Shown: positions 1 through 5,126 of the stretch, piece after piece
How the letters are laid out: the number at the start of each line of letters is the position of its first letter
Numbering within the stretch: position 1 is the stretch's first letter
Source of the DNA: an uncultured Opitutales bacterium
Lineage (GTDB): Bacteria; Verrucomicrobiota; Verrucomicrobiia; Opitutales; Intestinicryptomonadaceae
DNA length: 5,206 bases
NCBI GenBank assembly: GCA_900552245.1
Contig: URYY01000138.1
Coordinates: 1 to 5,206 of the forward strand
Direction: 5' to 3'
The notes under the pieces: generated by a model
The model's database searches: none
The model's input: only the letters and a program-made list of their open reading frames with translations
What the model was told of the DNA's origin: nothing
Position numbers and translations under genes: made by a program

Positions 1-316
1 CCGCATTGTCTACGGCCTCTCCCGTTACGTTAAAAATTCTTCCCAAAACCTTGTCGCCAACCGGAACGGTAATTGGAGACCCCGTGTTCTCTACTTCAAC
101 GCCCCTCTTTAAGCCCTCGGTCGAACCCATTGCAACGCAACGGACGACTCCGTCGCCCATATGCTGCTGAATTTCAAGCACAACCTGCTTTTTCTGGTTC
201 TCAGCCTCTATGTTTGCCTTTAGCGCCGTGTAAATTTCGGGCAGATCCTCGCCCTCAAACTTTACGTCAACAACCGCGCCCAAGACCTGAGTCACTATGC
301 CGATTTTATTATCCAT
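1..316 (-). CDS. atpD: F1 ATP synthase subunit beta, N-terminal part (runs off left edge)
   Basis: Beta is the catalytic subunit of the F1 head, present three times per complex, and makes ATP from ADP and phosphate on the cytoplasmic face of the membrane. Only the first 105 residues are visible. They form the N-terminal beta-barrel domain, recognised by the opening MDNKIGIVTQVLGAVVDVKF, then LPEIYTAL, a VVLEIQQHMGDGVVRCVAM stretch, GSTEGLKRG, and VPVGDKVLGRIFNVTGEAVD just before the edge. The Walker A motif and catalytic residues would lie further left and cannot be checked. The start is the ATG at 316-314, preceded by a strong ribosome site (GGAAGGTG, 6 bases away) and 13 bases after the atpG stop. 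The reading frame is open to the edge, so the gene is partial only because the window ends. Confidence 0.97.
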   Translation of the reverse strand, partial: MDNKIGIVTQVLGAVVDVKFEGEDLPEIYTALKANIEAENQKKQVVLEIQQHMGDGVVRCVAMGSTEGLKRGVEVENTGSPITVPVGDKVLGRIFNVTGEAVDNA

Positions 317-322
317 AAATTT

Positions 323-330
323 CACCTTCC
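323..330 (-). promoter_or_regulatory. Ribosome binding site of atpD
   Basis: On the minus strand GGAAGGTG sits 6 bases before the atpD ATG. Its first G is also the last base of the atpG TAG stop codon, so termination of gamma and initiation of beta take place on the same few bases. It is one of the two clearest Shine-Dalgarno sites in the operon, in keeping with three beta copies per complex. Confidence 0.75.
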
Positions 331-1220
331 TATTCCTGAGAAGTCGCCGCAGCCGCAGCCGCAATCTCCGTAATTTCAGTCGTAATCGCCGCCTGGCGGG
401 CCTTGTTGTATTCGAGAGTCAGAGCCTGCATCAGGTTTTCCGCATTGTCGCTTGCGCTCTTCATTGCAACCATTCTAGCAGACTGCTCCGAAGCCTTTGC
501 ATCGAGCGCCATGTGGTAAATGACATTCTTTATGTAGTAGGCCGGCAGCTCCCTAATTAGCTCGTTTACCGAGGGCTCAAATTGGAATTCCCTAGTCTCT
601 TTCGCCCTCTCTGCAAGCTCAGCCTTGTACTTTACCCTCATTTTATCCACAAACGCCCTCACGTTTTCTATGGGCACTACAGTCACCACTTCCGGCTCTT
701 GCTTTATCGTGTTTATGAAAACGGGATAGAGCACCTCGACGGTCCTAACCTTATTCTTCACAAAGCAATCCATAGCAAATTCCACTATGGTGCGAATTTC
801 ATTAAAGGAGACATTGTCCGTAATCTTAAATTGAGCCAAGAGCTTGCGCCCCGTGGAGCTTATAAACTTCGCGGCCTTTGCGCCCACTGCAATAAATTCG
901 CAATCGTCGCCCAAAGTCATAATCTTTTTGAAGAGATTTGTATTCAGAGCTCCGCACAAACCCTTGTCGGTCGAAAAGACTATAATTAGCCTCGGCAGAG
1001 ATTCGTCGCGCGCCAAGAAGTACTCGCCAAACTTCTCCTCCAACTTAGGGTCTAGTATGTCTATTAAATCCATCAAAAGCAAGGTGTAGTCGCGCCCTGA
1101 CTGCGCCATATTTTGCGCGCGCTTCATCTTTGAAGCCGCAACAAGCTGCATGGCTCGGGTTATCTGCCCCGTGCTTTTCACAGCCTTAATTCGGCTGCGT
1201 ATCTCGCGCATACCTTTCAC
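330..1220 (-). CDS. atpG: F1 ATP synthase subunit gamma
   Basis: Gamma is the central shaft that turns inside the alpha3beta3 head and transmits c-ring rotation to the catalytic sites. The 296-residue product has the expected length. The N-terminal helix reads REIRSRIKAVKSTGQITRAM (residues 5-24) and continues QLVAASKMKRAQ. The central Rossmann-like domain contains the conserved STDKGLCGALNTNLF (83-97). The C-terminal helix holds SEQSARMVAMKSASDNAENL (244-263) followed by LTLEYNKARQAAITTEITEI. The start is a GTG at 1220-1218: an AAGGA site lies 6 bases upstream, and MKGMREI then aligns without a gap to the usual MxxLREI opening. The ATG at 1211 would remove three residues and has no well-spaced ribosome site. 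The gene begins 9 bases after atpA. The C-terminus is unusual: the conserved Gly of the family signature is replaced, and the tail is six alanines followed by TSQE. Confidence 0.97.
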   Translation of the reverse strand: MKGMREIRSRIKAVKSTGQITRAMQLVAASKMKRAQNMAQSGRDYTLLLMDLIDILDPKLEEKFGEYFLARDESLPRLIIVFSTDKGLCGALNTNLFKKIMTLGDDCEFIAVGAKAAKFISSTGRKLLAQFKITDNVSFNEIRTIVEFAMDCFVKNKVRTVEVLYPVFINTIKQEPEVVTVVPIENVRAFVDKMRVKYKAELAERAKETREFQFEPSVNELIRELPAYYIKNVIYHMALDAKASEQSARMVAMKSASDNAENLMQALTLEYNKARQAAITTEITEIAAAAAATSQE

Positions 1221-1226
1221 TTTTAT

Positions 1227-1231
1227 TCCTT
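1227..1231 (-). promoter_or_regulatory. Ribosome binding site that fixes the GTG start of atpG
   Basis: AAGGA on the minus strand overlaps the atpA TAA stop and is followed by 6 bases (ATAAAA) and then GTG. The nearby in-frame ATG at 1211 is 15 bases from this site, and its only other candidate (AAAGG) is a single base away, so the GTG is favoured. Confidence 0.65.
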
Positions 1232-2762
1232 ACTTAAAAGATTTTGACCATTCCTCACAGGCCGATTTTAACTGCCCCTCGAGCTTCTCGTCTAGAGCCT
1301 TCTTTGAGGAGATGTCTCTGAGTAGATTTGCAAAGCGCGCTTGGAAGTAGTCGCGCATATGCTCCACAGCCTCGCGGACGCGCTTTACGGGCACTTTTGC
1401 AAAGAACTTGTTTTTAAACGCAAATAAAATCACAACTTCCATGGGCGCCGAAAGCGGAGAATTGTTGTTTTGCTTTAACACCTCCACAAGCCTGTCGCCA
1501 TTTGCGATTATCTCCTTAGTTCTCGCGTCCAAATCCGAACCAAACTGGGCAAAGGCCGCCAATTCCTTGTACTGAGAATAATCGCCTTTCAAACCGCCGG
1601 ACACCTGCTTTAGAGCCTTAATCTGCGCCGCCGAACCAACGCGCGATACTGAAACACCTATCGCAATAGAGGGCCTTACACCCTGGTTAAACAGGTCTGT
1701 CTCCAAGAATATCTGGCCGTCTGTAATTGAAATTACGTTCGTTGGAATGTATGCGGATATATCGCCCGCCTGAGTTTCGATTATGGGCAGCGCCGTAAGC
1801 GAGCCGTTTCCATTCTCCTCATTTAAGCGAGCAGAGCGCTCCAAGAGGCGCGAATGCAAGTAAAAGACATCTCCCGGATAAGCCTCGCGGCCCGACGGGC
1901 GCTTCAAAACTAGCGATATTTGCCTGTATGCCGCCGCATGCTTTGAAAGGTCGTCGTAAACTATGAGCGCGTCCATTCCGTTATCCATAAACCACTCGCC
2001 CATGGCGCAACCTGCATACGGCGCTATATAGACGTCGGAGGCGTTCTCCGCCGCCGAAGCTGCAACAATTATCGTGTACTTTAGCGCGTCCTTCTCCTCC
2101 AATAGCTGGACTATGCGGGCAATCTTTGCGTTCTTCTGCCCGACAGCCACATAAATTGAATATACGGGCCTAAAGTTTTCATCGCCGCTTGCCTTGCCCT
2201 CGTCGTTTATGCGGGCCTGATTTATTATGGCGTCTATTGCGATTGAAGTTTTGCCCGTGCCGCGGTCGCCTATTATTAGCTCTCTTTGGCCTCTGCCTAT
2301 GGGTAGGAGCGCATCAACCGCCAAAATGCCCGTCTGCAGGGGCTGATCGACACTCTTGCGGGGCAATATGCCGGGCGCTATCTTTTCAACCGGATAAGTC
2401 TGGGTAAATTCGATTTTCCCCTTGCCGTCTATGGGCTGGCCCAGAACATTCACAACTCTGCCCAAAAGCCCCATTCCAACCGGAACGCTCAAGAGCTTGC
2501 CAGTGGTGTGCGCCTGCTGGTTTTCCTTAATTTTAGATGCGTCTCCAAGCAAAATGCAAGATACCTCGTCCTCGGCAAGATTCAAAGCTATGCCGTAAAC
2601 TCCGCCCTCAAAGGCAATCATCTCGTTGTACATAGCGTCGCTTAGGCCGTTTACGCGCGCGACGTTGTCTGCGACCGACACGATGGTTCCGACATTGGAC
2701 TTGCGCGTGTTGCTTTCGATTTGCCTTATCTGCGATTCTATCTCTTTTAGTATTTCATTCAT
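1230..2762 (-). CDS. atpA: F1 ATP synthase subunit alpha
   Basis: Alpha alternates with beta in the F1 head, carries the non-catalytic nucleotide sites and supplies the arginine finger to the catalytic sites. The product is 510 residues, close to the 513 of E. coli. In order: an N-terminal helix (MNEILKEIESQIRQI) that in the family docks on delta; the barrel domain from GTIVSVADNVARVNGL; LGRVVNVLGQPIDGKG; the P-loop GDRGTGKT (165-172); the block ALIVYDDLSKHAAAYRQISL (265-284); RPSGREAYPGDVFYLHSRLL; and SVSRVGSAAQ with the arginine finger R374. The C-terminal domain includes ELAAFAQFGSDLD. Two positions are atypical: Gly instead of Gln in the P-loop, and Ala367 at the Asp/Asn position of the alpha/beta signature. 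I chose the ATG at 2762. A TTG five codons upstream is also in frame, but it lies only 3 bases after the atpH stop and has no ribosome site. The site for the ATG is itself weak (GGA, 10 bases), so coupling to atpH is likely. Confidence 0.97.
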   Translation of the reverse strand: MNEILKEIESQIRQIESNTRKSNVGTIVSVADNVARVNGLSDAMYNEMIAFEGGVYGIALNLAEDEVSCILLGDASKIKENQQAHTTGKLLSVPVGMGLLGRVVNVLGQPIDGKGKIEFTQTYPVEKIAPGILPRKSVDQPLQTGILAVDALLPIGRGQRELIIGDRGTGKTSIAIDAIINQARINDEGKASGDENFRPVYSIYVAVGQKNAKIARIVQLLEEKDALKYTIIVAASAAENASDVYIAPYAGCAMGEWFMDNGMDALIVYDDLSKHAAAYRQISLVLKRPSGREAYPGDVFYLHSRLLERSARLNEENGNGSLTALPIIETQAGDISAYIPTNVISITDGQIFLETDLFNQGVRPSIAIGVSVSRVGSAAQIKALKQVSGGLKGDYSQYKELAAFAQFGSDLDARTKEIIANGDRLVEVLKQNNNSPLSAPMEVVILFAFKNKFFAKVPVKRVREAVEHMRDYFQARFANLLRDISSKKALDEKLEGQLKSACEEWSKSFK

Positions 2763-2780
2763 CTTGTCACATTCCAAATT

Positions 2781-3170
2781 CTATGCGCCCAGCGTCTCAG
2801 CCAAGTCGCGCAATTTCTGTTTGACGGAGTTTTCCCAGAGGCTATCGCCAATTCTTACGCGAACGCCCGCAATCAGCTCCGGATTTTCCGCAAAATCAAC
2901 CCTAGCTCTGGAATTTTTCGACTTTACAAAAGCCTCAAGCAAACTCTTGGACTCAGCGCTCAAAGCGCCTGCGCTCTCAACTAAGGCGCAATCCCTCTCA
3001 ATTTTCGACTCAAGATACCTCTCCAGCAGCCGCAAAATTTTCAGAGACTTTTCTTGAGCAAAATTTTGGGACACGTACTCGCAAACCGCCGAAACCCTCT
3101 CCGGCTCAACACTTCCGTCGGCTCCCTCACAGAGCCGCGCCATAACATGCGCCCAATTTTTCGCCCTCAT
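2781..3170 (-). CDS. atpH: F1 ATP synthase subunit delta (short form)
   Basis: Delta (the OSCP homologue) caps the F1 head and joins it to the b-subunit stalk. The C-terminal half is clear: SAGALSAESKSLLEAF (66-81), then NPELIAGVRVRIGDSLWENS (96-115) and VKQKLRDL, which matches the family block DPxLIGGxxxRxGDxxxDxSVxxxL. The product is only 129 residues, against about 177 in E. coli. The deficit is in the N-terminal helical domain: only one short helix (KNWAHVMARL) precedes the segment VSAVCEYVSQNFAQEKSLKI, which corresponds to the second half of that domain. The missing part cannot be hidden by a frameshift upstream, because intact atpF ends 3 bases before this ATG. There is no good Shine-Dalgarno sequence, so translation is probably coupled to atpF. 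It lies in the conserved atpF-atpH-atpA position, which supports the identity. Confidence 0.9.
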   Translation of the reverse strand: MRAKNWAHVMARLCEGADGSVEPERVSAVCEYVSQNFAQEKSLKILRLLERYLESKIERDCALVESAGALSAESKSLLEAFVKSKNSRARVDFAENPELIAGVRVRIGDSLWENSVKQKLRDLAETLGA

Positions 3171-3173
3171 AAT

Positions 3174-3707
3174 TTACATTTCTTTTAATTTTGATACCGC
3201 CGAATCGGCAATCTTTGATTTAAGCTCCGGAGTTATAGAGTCCGCAAAGACAGCCTCCGCCGTCTTTACGACAAGGGCCGCAATCTCGCCCTTTAGTTCG
3301 TCCTTCATCTTGAGCCTGTCGTTTTCTATATCGAGCCTAGCCCTCTCGGCTATTTCGGAAGCCTTTTTTGAAGCTTCTTGCGCCGCGTTTTCAATCATAG
3401 CCTTCGCGTCGTCCTTGGTCTTGGCTATTATTGAAGCTGCTTCAGTTGCCGCTGCCGATATTTTGCGCGTGCATTCCCTCTCGCAAGCCTGAAGCTTCTC
3501 GCGAGCCGCCTCGGCGTCAGCCAAGCCCTGCTCGATTTTCACCCTGCGCTCGTCGGCGGCCTTCGAAACGGGTCTGAACACAAAGCGGTAAAGTATCAGC
3601 GCAAGCAATGTAAACATTATTGCCTGCGATAAGAGCATATCCCACTCTATCCCAAACTTCTGAAAGAAGGACAGCGACTCCGCGCCCGATGCCATAATAA
3701 AGCTCAT
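3174..3707 (-). CDS. atpF: Fo ATP synthase subunit b
   Basis: Subunit b is the peripheral stator: one membrane helix anchors it beside subunit a, and a long dimeric coiled coil reaches up to delta. With the ATG at 3707 the product is 177 residues. FGIEWDMLLSQAIMFTLLAL (residues 19-38) opens the membrane segment, followed by ILYRFVFRPVSKAADERR, the usual transition to the stalk. Residues from about 48 to 141 are rich in Ala, Glu and Lys with a heptad-like pattern (for example EQGLADAEAAREKLQACERE). The C-terminus (AALVVKTAEAVFADSI) resembles the delta-binding end of the family. The start is uncertain. A GTG at 3719 would add four residues but has only AGG two bases upstream, and an ATG at 3695 would remove four. 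The ATG at 3707 has GGA 7 bases upstream. There is a single b gene and no b' copy. Confidence 0.94.
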   Translation of the reverse strand: MSFIMASGAESLSFFQKFGIEWDMLLSQAIMFTLLALILYRFVFRPVSKAADERRVKIEQGLADAEAAREKLQACERECTRKISAAATEAASIIAKTKDDAKAMIENAAQEASKKASEIAERARLDIENDRLKMKDELKGEIAALVVKTAEAVFADSITPELKSKIADSAVSKLKEM

Positions 3708-3728
3708 GCCCGAATCCACAGCCTGTTA

Positions 3729-3950
3729 CTACGCAAGAAAGATTACGTAAAAGGCTACCGCCTCCGCAAGAGCCATACCGAGAATCGCCTGCACGAGTAT
3801 CTTTGAGGAAGCCTCCGGATTGCGCCCAACGGCCTCCACAGCTTTCATACCAACCAAGCCTACGCCCAAGGCCGCGCCCATGCAACCCAAACCTACGGCT
3901 ACGCTACCGCTTATTGATGTACTCGCTATTTCTGCTAATATATTTATCAT
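3729..3950 (-). CDS. atpE: Fo ATP synthase subunit c (rotor ring proteolipid)
   Basis: Subunit c forms the rotating membrane ring; each copy carries one proton on a carboxylate as the ring passes subunit a. The 73-residue hairpin has helix 1 at about 12-36, the polar loop RNPEA at 43-47 that touches gamma and epsilon, and helix 2 at about 50-72. The ion-binding carboxylate is Glu63 in GMALAEAVAFY. Compared with the Na+-binding ring of Ilyobacter tartaricus, the Gln of helix 1 is Val30 and the Ser-Thr after the Glu is Ala64-Val65, so Na+ ligands are missing and H+ coupling is inferred. The glycine motif of helix 1 reads G25-x-A27-x-G29-x-G31, with Ala at one position. The start ATG has the best ribosome site of the operon. 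The gene ends in tandem stops (TAG TAA). Confidence 0.97.
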   Translation of the reverse strand: MINILAEIASTSISGSVAVGLGCMGAALGVGLVGMKAVEAVGRNPEASSKILVQAILGMALAEAVAFYVIFLA

Positions 3951-3957
3951 AGTTGTA

Positions 3958-3964
3958 TCCTTTT
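3958..3964 (-). promoter_or_regulatory. Ribosome binding site of atpE
   Basis: AAAAGGA on the minus strand is followed by a 7-base spacer (TACAACT) and the atpE ATG. The surrounding 30 bases are A/T-rich and unlikely to fold. A strong, open site is expected here because c is needed in many more copies than any other subunit encoded by this message. Confidence 0.75.
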
Positions 3965-3967
3965 AAG

Positions 3968-4948
3968 TTAAATTTTCTCTTTCTGTTCTATTTCGGGGTG
4001 CCCCTCGTCATGGTTTGTTATAAGCCCTATGTAAATCGCCGTAAGAAGCGTAAACACAAAGGCCTGCACAAAGGCCACCAAGAGCTCCAAAAAGTAAAAC
4101 GGCAGCGGCAAAATCCAAGTTACAAACTGCAAAATACCGCCGCTCCAAGCCAAGTGGTGCATCTGGCTTAGCAGAGTTTCACCGCCAAAGACATTGCCGA
4201 AAAGTCGCAATGAAAGCGACAGGGGGCGTATGCACACCGATATCACCTCTATTATTCCCAACGCAAAAAATATCGGGAACAGAAAATAGTACAAAAACTT
4301 GGGCATCTCGCTCTTGTCCGCCTTATTGCCGAACCAATCCTTAAGCAAGGCCCCGAACCCGGCGTACTTGCCGACAAAGTAAAAGAACAGGGCAAATGAA
4401 ATTAGAGCCAGCGCAAAAGTCATATTCATATCTGTGTGCGCAGGCCTTATAAACGGAATAAAGCGCGTCGCGACAGCCTCGCCAGCCTCGTTTTTGGAAA
4501 TTGAAAAGCCCGCGTCCTCGTAAGCCTTGCTGTCTTGCTGCGAAACCTGCGCGCACTCCTCTATACCAATGCTGCCGACACCCGGAAGCATTCCGCTTAA
4601 ATTCATCGCCAAGATAAAAGTAAATAGAGTGAGCAAATACGGAGCGGCCCCCCTGTAAGTCTTCTTGCCCATTACTGGCTCAAGTATCGAACCCAAGGAA
4701 TCTATTATAGTTTCAAAGACTAACTGCCCCTTGCCCGGAACCAATTTTGCCCCGCCTCTCAAAAGCAAAAACCGCAGGATAAGCGCTATAACCACGCAGC
4801 AGACGGCAGTTGTGAGCATTGAGTTTGTAACGGGCAGCCCGCAAAACTCAAACATGACTTCCGGGCGCATTGATTCAGACGCGAAACCGGAATTTGCGAA
4901 AGCCGCAAACAAAAGAAAACTCACAAGAACTTTGACTCTGAAAAACAT
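3968..4948 (-). CDS. atpB: Fo ATP synthase subunit a
   Basis: Subunit a is the membrane stator that provides the two proton half-channels beside the c ring. With the ATG at 4948 the product is 326 residues, longer than E. coli (271). Residues 1 to about 23 look like a signal peptide: MFFRVKV, a hydrophobic core, then ANSGFA before SES. Then come a membrane helix at about 45-65, the conserved GKGQLVFETIIDSLGSILEP (72-91), a helix at 102-123, a loop of roughly 49 residues, and a helix starting DMNMTFALALISF (173 on). The core PLSLSLRLFGNVFGGETLL carries the essential Arg248 (R210 in E. coli), and the last helix, ELLVAFVQAFVFTLLTAIYI, carries the conserved Gln295. The tail is polar. An in-frame TTG at 4984 is less likely as start: it falls near the predicted transcription start and would put charged residues ahead of the signal peptide. 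GGGA lies 8 bases before the chosen ATG. Confidence 0.96.
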   Translation of the reverse strand: MFFRVKVLVSFLLFAAFANSGFASESMRPEVMFEFCGLPVTNSMLTTAVCCVVIALILRFLLLRGGAKLVPGKGQLVFETIIDSLGSILEPVMGKKTYRGAAPYLLTLFTFILAMNLSGMLPGVGSIGIEECAQVSQQDSKAYEDAGFSISKNEAGEAVATRFIPFIRPAHTDMNMTFALALISFALFFYFVGKYAGFGALLKDWFGNKADKSEMPKFLYYFLFPIFFALGIIEVISVCIRPLSLSLRLFGNVFGGETLLSQMHHLAWSGGILQFVTWILPLPFYFLELLVAFVQAFVFTLLTAIYIGLITNHDEGHPEIEQKEKI

Positions 4949-4986
4949 AACAAAAATCCCGATTTGCCGCAAACAAATATTCAACG

Positions 4987-5015
4987 ATTAGGATACTATT
5001 TCACGCATTTGTCAA
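4987..5015 (-). promoter_or_regulatory. Candidate sigma-70-type promoter of the atp operon
   Basis: The minus strand has a perfect -35 hexamer TTGACA at 5015-5010. A 17-base spacer leads to CCTAAT (4992-4987), a four-of-six match to TATAAT that lacks the important second A. An alternative -10, TATCCT at 4995-4990, has a better start but a short 14-base spacer. Transcription would begin near 4980 and give a leader of about 30 bases before the atpB ATG at 4948. This is the only good -35 in the gap between the upstream terminator and atpB. The -10 is weak, so the call is moderate. Confidence 0.42.
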
Positions 5016-5080
5016 ATAAATTTAACGCAAGCTAACTCTTTCGAATTCAGACACTATTTTCTAAAATCGCAAATTTTTGC

Positions 5081-5117
5081 AAAAAAAAGGCCGGTTGGTA
5101 ACACACCAACCGACCTT
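5081..5117 (-). terminator. Rho-independent terminator of the gene upstream of atpB
   Basis: Bases 5087-5099 pair with 5105-5117 to form a 13-bp stem with a 5-base loop. On the minus-strand RNA the one irregular position is a U·G wobble and the stem is followed by eight U residues (5088-5081; the last two of these, 5088-5087, also close the stem base). On the plus strand the same position would be an A·C mismatch with no U tract after the stem. The terminator is therefore directional and acts on minus-strand transcription. It begins 9 bases after the stop codon at 5127, separating the upstream gene from the atp operon. Confidence 0.9.
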
Positions 5118-5126
5118 CAAAATCAA

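Larger units (their letters stand above)
4949..5126. other. Intergenic region between the upstream gene and atpB
   Basis: This A/T-rich stretch has no credible reading frame. It contains the terminator and the candidate promoter listed separately. It also has a short palindrome at 5069-5080 (GCAAATTTTTGC) just past the U tract, and one copy of a 12-base sequence (GCCGCAAACAAA on the plus strand, 4966-4977) repeated inside atpB at 4902-4913. No atpI, atpZ or other small membrane-protein gene is present here. Confidence 0.7.

Noticed and set aside
582..989. A 135-codon plus-strand frame antisense to atpG
   Set aside because: The opposite strand is a clear gamma subunit, and this frame has no recognisable motif or ribosome site.
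2763..2777. TTG start giving alpha five extra residues (MECDK)
   Set aside because: It lies 3 bases after the atpH stop with no ribosome site; the ATG at 2762 gives a family-like N-terminus.
2626..3057. A 143-codon plus-strand frame antisense to atpH and the start of atpA
   Set aside because: It is a Ser/Leu-rich shadow produced by the codon pattern of the genes on the other strand.
3517..3885. A 122-codon minus-strand frame overlapping atpE and atpF
   Set aside because: It is an alternate frame across two well-identified genes, with a Gly/Arg/Cys-rich composition and no family resemblance.
4949..4984. TTG start giving subunit a twelve extra residues
   Set aside because: It would sit at about the predicted transcription start and would place a polar, charged stretch ahead of the signal peptide.
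5069..5080. Short palindrome GCAAATTTTTGC as an operator
   Set aside because: It is only 5 bp per arm in A/T-rich sequence directly after the terminator U tract, and nothing else supports a binding site.
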